DNA of 40,995 bases, from assembly GCA_016931895.1 (NCBI GenBank), contig JAFGDY010000133.1, positions 1 to 40,995 on the forward strand, in the 5' to 3' direction. The notes beneath the pieces are model-generated. The model had not been told where the DNA came from. It saw only the letters and a program-made list of their open reading frames with translations, and ran no database searches. The translations under genes were made by a program, and so were the position numbers. Origin of the DNA: Anaerolineae bacterium (lineage in GTDB: Bacteria; Chloroflexota; Anaerolineae; 4572-78; J111). How positions within the stretch are numbered: position 1 is the stretch's first letter; every line of letters begins with the position of its first letter. This document shows positions 7,297 to 18,600 of this stretch, one piece after another.

Positions 7297-9621
7297 ATGT
7301 TAAGAAACTACAAGGGAGTTACCTTATTTATAGCCATGCTCATGATGGCGTTGGTCGCCGCTCAATGCGATACGACGGCGACAGTTGAAGCTATCCCCAC
7401 GGCCACCCCGGCCGCCGTTCCAGTAGTCGAGTCCGCTCCGGCCGGAGGAGTAGCCACAGAGCCGGCTGCGCCAGCGCCCGCCTTTGAGGCGGCGGGCGTG
7501 ACTAATTTGCCCGACCTGTCCGGGCAGACGCTCCATATTTTAACCTGGGATGGTTATGCCCCGGATGAGTTGGTCGTCGCGTTTGAGCGGGCCACCGGAG
7601 CCAAGGTCGAAATAACTTACATTGAAGACAACGACGAACTGGTGGCTAAACTCCAAAACGAGCAGAAGGGTTGGGATATTGCTCAACCAACCTTAACTGA
7701 ATTGGGGCTGACCCAGCAACTTTATAAACTTTACCAGCCTATTGATACGGCCCGGGTTACCAATCTGGACAAGGTGATTGGCTCCCTCAAGGAACAGGTG
7801 GTTAAGTATTCCACGGTGGAGGGCAGCCAATACGGTCTACCCTTTACCTGGGGTACCTCAGGCCTGATTGTCAATACCGCCAAAATTAAAGAACCAGTCA
7901 CTTCTTACCGGCAATTGTGTGACGCCAAGTATGCCGGCCGTATCACCTATCGTTATCGTTACGCTACCTTAGTTTGGGCGGCCTATGGCCTGGGCCGCGA
8001 CCTATACGCCGCAGCCGATAAGCCGGACGAGTGGCGAAAGATTATGGAAGAGGCCCTGGCCTATCTGGTTGAGTGCGACCCCAATGTCAAATCCTATTGG
8101 ACCAGTCGTCAGGAGAGTATTGACTTGATGCTGCGGGAAGAGACCTACCTGGCCGAAGGATGGGACGGCACCGGCTGGTTGTTGAGCCAATCCAAACCGG
8201 AAATCAAGTATGTCGTTCCCAAAGAAGGGGGTTTGGGGTGGGTTGATACCCTGGCCATTCCGGCCCAGGCCGACAACCTGGAAGCAGCTTATGCCTGGAT
8301 TAACTACATGTACGAGGCCAAAAATGCGGGCAAATTGGCCGAGGTCAGCGGCTATATGCCAGCGGTAGAGGAGGCCATCAATTATTTATCTAAAAACCGC
8401 GCGGCCTTAATTAAAGAAAGCTTACCGCCAGAAGCCATTGATAACATCAAATGGTCTCCCCCCCTCACCCCGGCGTTGGAGGAGATTAATGCCGAAATGG
8501 TTGAAAACTTGCGGCTTGTGGCCGAAAATCGGACGCGTCAGGTTGACGTAGAGGCCATTACTGCCCGCTTTGACGTGGCCGGCCTGGCCGAATTGCCCAA
8601 TCTCTCCGGGCAGACCCTGCGCCTGTTGACCTGGGAAGGGTATGCGCCTGACGATTTAAAGCAGGCGTTTGAGCAGGCTAGCGGGGCCAAGGTGGAAGTT
8701 ACCTACGTTTCAGACAACGACGAATTGATAAGCAAACTCCGCGAAAACGGAGGGGGATGGGATTTGGCCCAACCGACAGCGGCCGAGGTGTTGGTGGCCC
8801 AGCAGTTATACCACATCTACCAGCCGTTTGAGATCAATCGAATTTCAAAGCTGGCCGGTGTAAATTCTACCCTTAGGGAGAAGGTAGCTACTCACGCCAC
8901 GTTGGATGGTCAGACTTACGCCGTTCCCTTTACCTGGGGCGCTACCGGCTTGATTGTCAACACGGCCAAAGTCAAGGAACCCATCACCTCTTATCTTCAG
9001 TTATGCGACCCCAAATACGCCGGCCGGGTGACGTATCGCTATCGTTACGCTATGTTTGTGGCCACAGCCTACGGCCTGGGCGACGACTTATATGCCGCTG
9101 CCAATGACCCGGCCGAGTGGCAGAAAATTATGGAAAAATCGCTGGATTACCTGATGAAGTGTCGGGGTAATGTTAGAACTTACTGGAATACGCGCCAGCA
9201 GAATATTGACCTGATGCTGCGGGAAGAGACCTACCTGGCCGAAGGATGGGACGGCACCGGCTGGTTGTTAAGCCGGCAAAATCCAGATATTAAATTCATT
9301 GCCCCCAAAGAAGGGGCAATAGGTTTTATTGACGTTTTTGCCGTCCCGGCCGGGGCCAAGAACTTGAATGCGGCCTACGCCTGGATTAACTACCTGCTTG
9401 AACCTAAAAATGCCGGTAAATTGGTACGCAGCAGTGGGTACCTGTCGGCCGTTGACGAGGCGGTAAACTATCTGCCTAAGGAGCAAATCGCCTTAATTAA
9501 AGAAAGCTATCCCCAGCAGGATTTCGACAACATCCGCTGGTCCCCGGCTCTGACGCCTGAGATTAAACAACTCAACATCGAAATCCCGAAAAAGTTGGAG
9601 GCTGAAGTAACCAAGAAGTAA
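7297..9621 (+). CDS. PotD-like extracellular solute-binding protein with two complete binding domains in one chain
   Basis: The 774-residue product has a signal peptide ending LVAAQC, so Cys24 may be lipidated although Gln at -1 is unusual. A Thr/Pro/Ala linker follows, then two spermidine/putrescine-binding-type (SBP type 8) domains at about 70-425 and 432-774. Paired landmarks are LPDLSGQTLHILTWDGYAPD and LPNLSGQTLRLLTWEGYAPD; PFTWGTSGLIVNTAKIKEP and PFTWGATGLIVNTAKVKEP; and LMLREETYLAEGWDGTGWLL in both. The repeat period is 362 codons. In transporters such a protein delivers polyamines or similar solutes to a PotABC permease, but no permease or ATPase gene is in the window. ATG 7297 follows an AGGGG-type site. 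Fused tandem binding domains could deliver two ligands or raise local ligand concentration (inference). Confidence 0.92.
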   Translation: MLRNYKGVTLFIAMLMMALVAAQCDTTATVEAIPTATPAAVPVVESAPAGGVATEPAAPAPAFEAAGVTNLPDLSGQTLHILTWDGYAPDELVVAFERATGAKVEITYIEDNDELVAKLQNEQKGWDIAQPTLTELGLTQQLYKLYQPIDTARVTNLDKVIGSLKEQVVKYSTVEGSQYGLPFTWGTSGLIVNTAKIKEPVTSYRQLCDAKYAGRITYRYRYATLVWAAYGLGRDLYAAADKPDEWRKIMEEALAYLVECDPNVKSYWTSRQESIDLMLREETYLAEGWDGTGWLLSQSKPEIKYVVPKEGGLGWVDTLAIPAQADNLEAAYAWINYMYEAKNAGKLAEVSGYMPAVEEAINYLSKNRAALIKESLPPEAIDNIKWSPPLTPALEEINAEMVENLRLVAENRTRQVDVEAITARFDVAGLAELPNLSGQTLRLLTWEGYAPDDLKQAFEQASGAKVEVTYVSDNDELISKLRENGGGWDLAQPTAAEVLVAQQLYHIYQPFEINRISKLAGVNSTLREKVATHATLDGQTYAVPFTWGATGLIVNTAKVKEPITSYLQLCDPKYAGRVTYRYRYAMFVATAYGLGDDLYAAANDPAEWQKIMEKSLDYLMKCRGNVRTYWNTRQQNIDLMLREETYLAEGWDGTGWLLSRQNPDIKFIAPKEGAIGFIDVFAVPAGAKNLNAAYAWINYLLEPKNAGKLVRSSGYLSAVDEAVNYLPKEQIALIKESYPQQDFDNIRWSPALTPEIKQLNIEIPKKLEAEVTKK

Positions 9622-9634
9622 CCATCTTTTGGGA

Positions 9635-9667
9635 AGACTTCCGAGGTTTTCAAAACCTCGGAAGTCT
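9635..9667. terminator. Palindrome between convergent genes, likely bidirectional terminator
   Basis: The arm AGACTTCCGAGGT (9635-9647) pairs with ACCTCGGAAGTCT (9655-9667), leaving a short T/A-rich middle (TTTCAAA). It sits in the 52-base gap between the plus-strand binding protein (stop 9621) and the minus-strand synthetase (stop 9674), so it could end transcripts from both sides. A CTTTT run precedes it on the plus strand, which reads as AAAAG on the minus strand. The same palindrome type is, from memory, a common dispersed repeat in Chloroflexota. Confidence 0.6.
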
Positions 9668-9673
9668 CATGCA

Positions 9674-12600
9674 TTACGTCCCTTCCGTTTCAAGCAGACC
9701 CAACAAGGCGGCCAGGGATTGCTGGGAATTAACCATAAAAGCTTCCAATAAGCGCTGGAAACGGTTCAATATCTGTTGAATCGTTTCTTTTTTAAAGGAA
9801 TTCTGTTGATAGCTAATCTGCAATAACAATCTTGACCCCGGTATGACTTCGACGTTGAGCGGATAAGGCCACCGGTCTATCCAACGCGTGTTACGGATTT
9901 CCGGGCGGCGACCCGATTTTGGGGCGACCTCTTCCCCTGTGAGCACGGGACTCACGGGGTAATTCTGAAAGCGGAGCAGGCTCTCAAACAAAGGGTTAAA
10001 GTTCTCTCTCTCACCGGGAGAGAGGATAAAAGGCGGGTCATGCTCACGCTGCTGACGCAGTTCAACCTGTTGCTGCTGAAGGCGGGTCAGCCAGGGGATA
10101 AGGGGCATCGCCGGAGAAATGTCCACTGGCGCGGGTAAAATGTTAATCAGCAAGCCAACCATCATCTCAAAATCGGCTGCCGTTGGCCGGTCAGAAACCA
10201 CCGTCCAAAAGGTGACTCTATCCCGGCCGGTGTAGTAGCGCAGCAGCAGCGCCCACACGCCCTGAGTTACGCTGTTCAGGGTCAGGTGATGCTGTTGGGC
10301 AAAGGATTGTAGCCGGCTGGTTGTATCCGGGGACAACCGAAGTTGCTGTTCGTCATAGTCGGCAGGCCGCAGTAAGTCATTCTGAGGTTTCCAGACCCTA
10401 AAGGTCTTTGAGACCTTTAGGGTTTCCAATTCTCGCAGCCAGGCGATGTAAGCCCGATAGGGTGGAGCAGGGAGCGTCGCTGGCGGAATTTCACCCCGGC
10501 AAAACGCTTCGTAAAATGTAAAGACGTCGCGCCAGAGGGGATAAGTTGACCAGCCATCCAGCAGTAAATGGTGATGGTTCCAGATAAACTCGCAGGTTTT
10601 GGCCCCCGTTTGGATGAGGGTCAATCGCATGAGCGGGGGAGAGGTCAAGTCGAAGCCGCGGGCGTGGTCGGCCTGTAACAGCTCGGCTAATTTTACCTGC
10701 TGTTGGGTTAAAGACATCTCTTGCCAATTGTGGTACTCCCAGGGAAGGCTGGCCTGCTGATGCACCACCTGGAGCGGTTCAGCCAAACCCTGCCACATGA
10801 AAGCAGTCCGCAACATCGGATGACGCTCTACCACGCGCTGCCACGCCCGTCGAAAGGCAGCAATATCCAGGTGGCCGTGCAAGGTACAGGCCCACTGTAC
10901 CCGGTAAACGCTCGAACCGGGCGCGGCCTGAGTGTACGCCAGCATAGCCTGTTGCAGGGGCGAAAGAGGGTAAATGTCCTCGATGGAGGGGTTGTTGACC
11001 CATTGCTCGATCGTTGGCCGGTCGAGCCGGGCCAATGGAAAATCGAGCGGCATATAACGCCGGCCCTGTCCGGCTTGACCGGCGGCAATCAGCGAGCGTA
11101 AGATAGTGGTAAAGCTGTCGGCCAAGGCGGCGATGGTGGTTTGTTGATGGGCCAGCTCACTGTAGGTCCAATCCACGTAGAGGTGGCCGTCGGCAATGTA
11201 GCAGTCAACTTCTAACGGGTGACTGCGGTGGTTGGCGGGGCCGCGGGCCGGCCCGGTCAGCCGGCGAGTCGTGGACAGCGGCAGCAGGCGAAAGTCGCCT
11301 GCCGGCGGGGCCTGTTCAAATTGACCCAGGTAATTAAAACTTACTTCGGCTTGAGGCAAAGCTCGTAATTGGGCGGCAAGGTCGGCCTCGCCGTTGAGGT
11401 AGCGTAATAAGCCATAACCAAGGCCGCGCCGGGGGATACGAGCGAGGGTTTGTTGAACCAATTGGATGGCCTGCTCTGGCGAAGCGTCTACCGCCAGGCG
11501 CAGGGAGACGGGAAAGAGGGTGGTAAACCAACCAACGGTGCGCGAAAGGTCCAGGCCAGGCCCAATTTCCTCCCGGCCGTGTCCTTCCAGGTCAATCAAT
11601 AGCGGCTTCAAATCCATACCTCTGGCCGCCAGCCAGCGGGCCAGGGTGAGGGCCAGGCCGGCCAGCAATATTTCGTTGACCTGGCTGCGATAGAGGGCCG
11701 GAACTTGGTGGAGTAAGGCGTGGGTAGCCTCAATATCGAGCGACGCCGACGCCACTCGGGCCGAGGCCTCGGTATTTTCGGCGGGGGGGTAGTCTATCGG
11801 CAGCCGGGCCGCCTGGGCCGGTAATTCGTTTAGCCAGTAGGCAGCTTCGGCGCGCAGGGCGTCGGATTGGGCGTACTCGCTTAACAGTTCGGCCCACTGT
11901 TTGAACGAAGTGGTCTTGGCTGGCAGCCGCAACGGCTCACTCTGAGCAAGCTGGCGGTAAGCCATCTGTAAATCTTCCCGCAAAATGCGCCAGGAAACGC
12001 CATCAACGGCCAGGTGGTGCACAACAATGAGCAACCCGGCCGCCTTTTGCGGGCCAAGCTGAAACAGAGCGGCCCGCAGCAGCGGCCCGGTGGATAGGTT
12101 CAAGCCAGCCTGCAATTCCTCGGCCACGGCTCGAATGGCTGCCTCTTGCTCCGGCGTGGATAGGGTTGACACATCGGTTTCGATTAAAGGGACAACGCTG
12201 GCATCCTCCTCAAGGTCGGCGTTTATTTGCTGCCAGCCGGCCGGGTCGTAGCGCCCAAAACGAAGCCGGAGCGCATCGTGGTGGCAGAGGAGGTGATGAA
12301 TGGCCTGGGCCACCAGGGTTGGTTCAGGAGACGGCTCAAGCTCAAATAGCACCGGCATATTCCAATGGTGGGGCGCGGCAAAGTTCTGCTCAAAAAACCA
12401 ACATTGAATGGGAGTCAGGGGTAGCGGGCCTGTTACCGGCCCCTGTTCGGCCTCGATGACGACGGCGGTGTCTACCACCTCGGCCAACCCGGCAATCGTC
12501 TGCCGCTCGAAAATTTGGCGGGGAGTGAGCCGCAGGCCGGCCTGGTTGGCCCGGGCGATAAGCTGTAGGCTGAGGATAGAGTCCCCTCCCAATTCAAAGA

Positions 12601-15600
12601 AGTTGTCGTCAATGCCCACCCGCTCAAAACCAAGCGCCTGGCCCCATAGTTCGGCCAGAATTTGCTCGACCCGGTTGCGCGGCGCGACAAAACTTTCCAC
12701 CGGCGCGGAATCGGACAGGTCAACCGCCGGCAGGGCGCGACGGTCTACTTTGCCGTTTGGGGTTAGCGGTAACGCCTCCAGGAGCGCAAGCGCCGCGGGG
12801 AGCATATACTCTGGCAATTTGCCTTTCAAAAAGTGGTGGAGGTCACGTTTGAAGGTTAAGGGTTGAGTGGCCGAAGGTGATTGAGCCGGAACAATGTAGG
12901 CAACAAGGCGGTTGTGGCCGGCCTTGTCTGCTTGCGCGATGACTAACGCTTCGCGTACCTGAGGATGTTGGGCCAGGATGGCCTCGATTTCGGCCAATTC
13001 AACCCGGAAGCCTCGAATTTTGACTTGCTGGTCAAAGCGGCCCAGATATTCGATGGTACCATCCGACCGGTAACGAGCCATATCGCCGGTCTTGTACAGA
13101 CGAGGGAAGGGAGAAGGGAGAGGAGAGAAGAGAGAGGGATGAAGGATGAAATTAATCTCCCCGTCTTCCGCCTTCATCCTTCCGCCTTCATCCCCTGTAA
13201 ATGGGTTGTGAATAAACCTGGCGGCGGTCAGCTTGGGCTGATTGAGGTAGCCACGCGCTACTCCCTCGCCGCCAATGTGCAACTCGCCAGGCACGCCGAC
13301 CGGCGCGGGCTGTAAATTTTGGTCGAGGATATAGACCTGCGCGCCGGGAATCACCCGGCCAATCGAGGAGGCCGACCAGGCGGCGGCTTCGGCGGTGTCT
13401 GACAATTGGCAGAGCGTCGCAACGACAGTGGTTTCGGTGGGGCCGTAGCCGTTCATCAATTGCACCCGGTTGCCGATGGCCCGGCGCCAAGCTGCCACTC
13501 GCTCTGGCAGCACCTTTTCGCCGCCAAAGCTGACCAGTCGCAACGAGGCTGGCAGTCGCCACGGCTCGTTAGCCAGGCCGGTCGCCAGTTCGTGCCAGAA
13601 GGCGGTCGGCAAAAACAGGGCCGTGATGCCTCCCTGCCGACACGCCTCCAGAAAAGCAGGAATAGAGCCGGCTATTTCCTCGGCGCGCAACGCCAACGTC
13701 GCTCCACAGGTTAGACAGGGATATATTTCTTCCACACTAATGTCAAAACTGATGGGAGCAAACTGTAAAACCCGGTCATTGGCCGTTAACCCATACATCG
13801 CCGTGGCTGTTTTGGCGTACCAGGCCAAAGAGTGATGCTCAATCATTACGCCTTTAGGTTGACCCGTGGAGCCGGAGGTGTACATTATGTAAGCCAGGTT
13901 CTCAGCCGTAGCCCCGCTCATCGGATTTTCCACGCTTTCCCGGGCAATGACGGCCCCTGCTGTGTCCAGGCAGATGACCCTGAGAGGCGCGATTTTAGAT
14001 GTTAGATTTTCGATTTTAGCCGCAATCTGCTGTTGAGTGAGCAGGATAGGGGCCTGGGTATCGGCCAGCATAAAGGCCAGTCGTTCTGGAGGATAATCCG
14101 GGTCCAGGGGCAGGTAAGCCCCACCGGCCTTGAGGATACCCAACAGGCTCACCACCATCTCCGGGGAACGCTCGAAACAGAGACCAACCGGCGTCTCCGG
14201 CCCGACTCCCAACTTTTGCAAATAGTGGGCCAGTTGGTTGGCCCGCCGATTCAGTTCACGGTAGGTTAGCTCGGGTGCCTGGTGTCCAAGGCAAATCACG
14301 GCGACCGCAGCCGGGGTGCGCTCGGCCTGGCTCTCAAACAACTTGTGCAGGCAACGAGCGGGGGGGGAGATGTAGCTGGCCAGGCCATTCCACTCCACCA
14401 GCAGTTGATGCCGTTCGACCTGGGACAGCAGGGGTAAATCCGATAGACGTTCATCCGGCCTGGCCACGATACCCTTTAGCAGCATTTGAAAATGCCCGGC
14501 CAGCCGGGCGATGGTCGGCGGGTCAAACAGGTCGGTATTGTATTCAAACGCCCCGCTCAAGCCCTCGCTTTCTTGAATCAATTCCAGAGAAAGGTCAAAT
14601 TGGGCCGCGCCGGGGTCAACCGGCAGCCAGGCGGCGGTCAGGCCAGGCAGGGCCAGGGCTTGCAAGGGTGGCTCGTTTTGCCAGCTAAACATCACCTGGA
14701 AGAGGGGGTGCCGGCCAGGGTCGCGTTCCGGCTGAAGCACCTCGACCAGTTGGTCAAAGGGAAGGTCTTGCTGGGCGTAAGCATCAAGGGCGACCTGGCG
14801 CACCCGCGCCAGCAACTCTCGAAAGGTGGGATTGCCAGACAGGTCGGCGCGCAGCACCAGGGTATTGACAAAAAAACCGATCAGGTTTTCAACCTCGCGG
14901 TGGCGGCGATTGGCAATGGGCGAGCCAACGGGAATGTCTAGCTGGCTGGTGTAACGATGCAGGAGGGTTTGAAAAGCGGCCAATAAGGTCATAAAAAGAG
15001 TAACTCCCTCCTGCTGACTCAAGACGCGGAGTGACTCGGCCAGCGAGCCGGGCAGGACAAACGTATAGGTTGCGCCACGGAATGTTTGCGTAGTCGGCCG
15101 AGGTCGGTCGGTGGGGAGTTGCAAAGTGGGCAGGTCATCAAGCTGCTGCCGCCAGTAATCCAGTTGGGGCCGGAGGGGAAAATCGTCACTCTCCGGTCTC
15201 GCCGCCAACCACTGCCGCTGCCAGAGGGCAAAGTCGGCGTATTGGAGGGGCAGGTTGGCCAGCGGAGAGGGCTGGCCGGCGGCGCAGGCCCGATAAAGAG
15301 TGGAGAGGTCCTGGAACATGATTTTTCTGGACCACCCATCAGAAACGAGATGGTGGAGAGTTAGCAGGAAGATGTGTTCCTGTTCAGCCAATCGTAATAA
15401 CGTCGTCCGCCAAAGTGGGCCTCGCCCCAGGTCAAAGGGTTGCCGGGACTCTGCTGTAGCCAGCCGATGGGCCTCAATTTCTCGCTCGGCTGCGGGCAGT
15501 TGGGAAAGGTCCACCACCGGCAGCGGTAAGGTCAAGGTGGGGGCAATGCGCTGCGCCGGTTCCCCATTCACTACGGTAAAGGTCGTGCGCAAGGCGGCGT

Positions 15601-18600
15601 GGCGCTGCGCAAGCTGGTTGAGGCTGTGCGCCAGCGCGTCCACCTGGAGTGGGCCGCTGAGGCGAATAGCCGTCGGCACGTTATAAGCAGCGCTGGCGGG
15701 GTCTAGCTGGTGCAGAAACCATAGTCGTTGTTGGGCAAACGAAAGAGGCAGCGCTTCCGCCGCTGAAACAGGCAGGATGGGCGGCGCATTGACGCTGCGC
15801 TGGCGCAGCAGCATGAGGGCGTTGCCCAGGCCGCTGACCGTAGGGGTCTCAAACAGAGTGGATAGAGACACCTCGACCTGGAAGGTGTCGCGCAAGCGGG
15901 AAACGAGTTGAGTTGCCAGCAGGGAATGCCCGCCCAACTCAAAGAAATTATCGTGGGCGCCGATTGGCTCCAGACCGAGCAGGTCAGCCCACCAGCCGGC
16001 CAGCAGTTCCTCGACGATAGTGCGGGGAGGGGCGAAGCCGCCGGACAGAGGGGGACGAGAACGGCCAGGCGGCGGCAGGGCGTGGCGATCCAATTTTTTA
16101 TTGGCCGTCATGGGCATGGCGTCCAGCATGACAAACGCCGAAGGCAGCATGTAATCAGGCAGCCTGTCCTGCAAGAAAGCGCGTAATTCACTGGCGGTTG
16201 GGGCCGGCGACTGGCCGGGAACGATGTAGGCTACCAACCGCTTTTCAGCGGGAATATCTTCCCTGGCCAGGACTACCCCTTCTCGCACAGCCGGATGCTG
16301 ATGCAACACCGCTTCAATCTCGCCCAACTCCACCCGGAAACCGCGAATCTTGACCTGGTGGTCAAGCCGCCCCAGAAACTCGATGACGCCATCGGCCAGG
16401 TAGCGGGCCAGGTCGCCGGTTTTATAGAGCAGAGAGGGGGGATGAGGGTTAAGAGATGAAGGATGAGGGATGAAGGATGAGGAAAGACCATTTTCATCCT
16501 TCCGCCTTCCGCCTTCCGCCTTTATCCCTCCAAATGGGTTGGGAATGAATGTTTCGGCGGTCAGGTCAGGCCGGTTGAGATAGCCCCGGGCCAGGCCGGC
16601 TCCGCCGATATATAACTCACCGGGCACACCGATGGGCACAGGTTGCAACCGGCTGTCCAAGATGTAGAGTTGCGTATCAGGCAGGGGACGGCCAATAGGA
16701 ATTGAGGCCAGGAAAGCGTCGGCGGCTTTAGCCTGATGAATAGCAGCCCAGACGGTGGCTTCGGTCGGCCCGTAAAAATTCCAGACCGGCGCGTTCCACT
16801 CAAGCAAAGCGGGCAGCATTTCGCCGGGAAAGGTTTCGCCCCCGCAAACAATGAGGCGCAGGGCCAACCCGGTGGGGGGAGTCTCTTTCTGGGCGTGAAT
16901 CAGTTGGCGCATCGCCGACGGGGTTTGATTGAGTACGGTTACTTGCTCGGCACGCAACAGGTCGTAAAACAGCGTCGGCGACTGAATGGCCTGGGTGGGA
17001 ACGATGACGAGCCGGCTGCCGCAACCGAGAGGCATCCAAATTTCCCAGACTGAGAAATCAAAGGCGTAAGAGTGAAAAACGGTCCAAACGTCCTCCTCGT
17101 TGAAGTCAAACAAGGGGCGCGTGGTTTCAAGCAGGTGTACAACGCTGCGGTGGCAAATCTGCACCCCCTTGGGCCGGCCCGTGGAACCCGAGGTATAAAT
17201 CACATACGCCAGGTTTTCAGGCTCGACCGGGCTAACCGGGTTGGCTGCGCTCTCCCGGCTGATGAGGTCCCAATCCGAGTCCAGGTATACTACCTCCGCC
17301 TGGTGTTCAGGCAGTCCCGGCCGCAATCGCGCCTGGGTAAGCAGGATGGAAACCCCGCTGTCCTCCAGCATGAAGGCCAGCCGTTGGGGATAGGCCGGCT
17401 CTAACGGCAGGTAGGCTCCTCCGGCCTTGAGGATGCCCAGCAGTCCCACCATCATTTCCAAAGAACGCTCCACGTAAATTCCTACCACCACCTCCGGCCC
17501 TACCCCCCGCGCTTGCAGGTAATGGGCCAACTGATTTGCCCGGCCATTCAGTTCGTGATAGGTGAGTTGTTGGTCAGCGAAACGCACGGCGACGGCTTCA
17601 GGCGCGCGGCCGGCCTGGGCCTCGAATAATTGATGGAGACAGCGCTGGCGGGGATAATCCATCGCCGGGAGGTCTGACCCGGCTAAATCTACCAGGAGGT
17701 GACGACGCTCTTCGTCGCTCAGGAGGGGCAGGTCAACGATAGGCTGGCGGGGATTACGCGCGATGGCTTGCAGCAGGGCCATAAATTGATGGTCTATCGT
17801 CTTGACGCTCTCCTCGGCCAATATCTCCGGGTCATAGAGCCAATAACCGGCCAGACGAGACTCGTCCGGGGCGAGGGCGAGGGTCAGTTCGGCGCCAGGG
17901 AGGGGGGCATCGTTATCCGGGTCTATACCCTGTTCGACAATGACCGGCCAGGCGAGCGGACTTGCCACTGTCTTCGGCGACGATGACAGGGTGGGGTATC
18001 GGGCTATAATATCCCGGGCATAACTCTGACGGCATCTGACTAAGGCTGTCTCTGCCTGCAAGATGTCGAAAATGTCGGCAAAACTTTGCTCGTAGCCAAT
18101 ATTTACCCGCAGCGGCGCCAGGGGGGCAAAAAAGCCGGTCAATCCGGCCAGGTCACGCCGCAGTCTGGCGTCCCTGAAGCCAAAATCAAAACAGCCGCTC
18201 CCGCCAACACGGGCCAGGTAGACGGCAAACGCAGCCAGCAGAAGCTCTCCCCGGGGCCAGGTTTGAGCAAAAGCGGCGACCTCCTCCGGGATGGATAGCG
18301 GCGTTAAGACTTTGGGAGTCTGTTTAGTTTGCTTAAGTGGGCCTCGCCTGGCATAAGGAAGGGAGACAGGCTGTAAATCGGCCAGCCGTTCCACCCAAAA
18401 CGGCTCATGCTGGCAGAGGGTCTCATTCAGCCTGGTCAGGCGTTGCGCTGTGTCCGGCGCAAGCTCGGCCAGGCGAGAGCCTTGACCCAGTTTGAGCCTG
18501 GCGACGACATCGGGTATAGAGAGCGACTGGCCGTCAATGGTCAGGATGTGATGGAAGGCGAGGTCGTAAGTGGTGGTCGCCACTTTGATTGAGTCAGGCT

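Noticed and set aside
7297-9621. Two separate genes read as one by a lost stop codon
   Set aside because: The linker between the domains is continuous, the second copy has no signal peptide or ribosome site, and both halves keep full-length domains, so a deliberate fusion is simpler.
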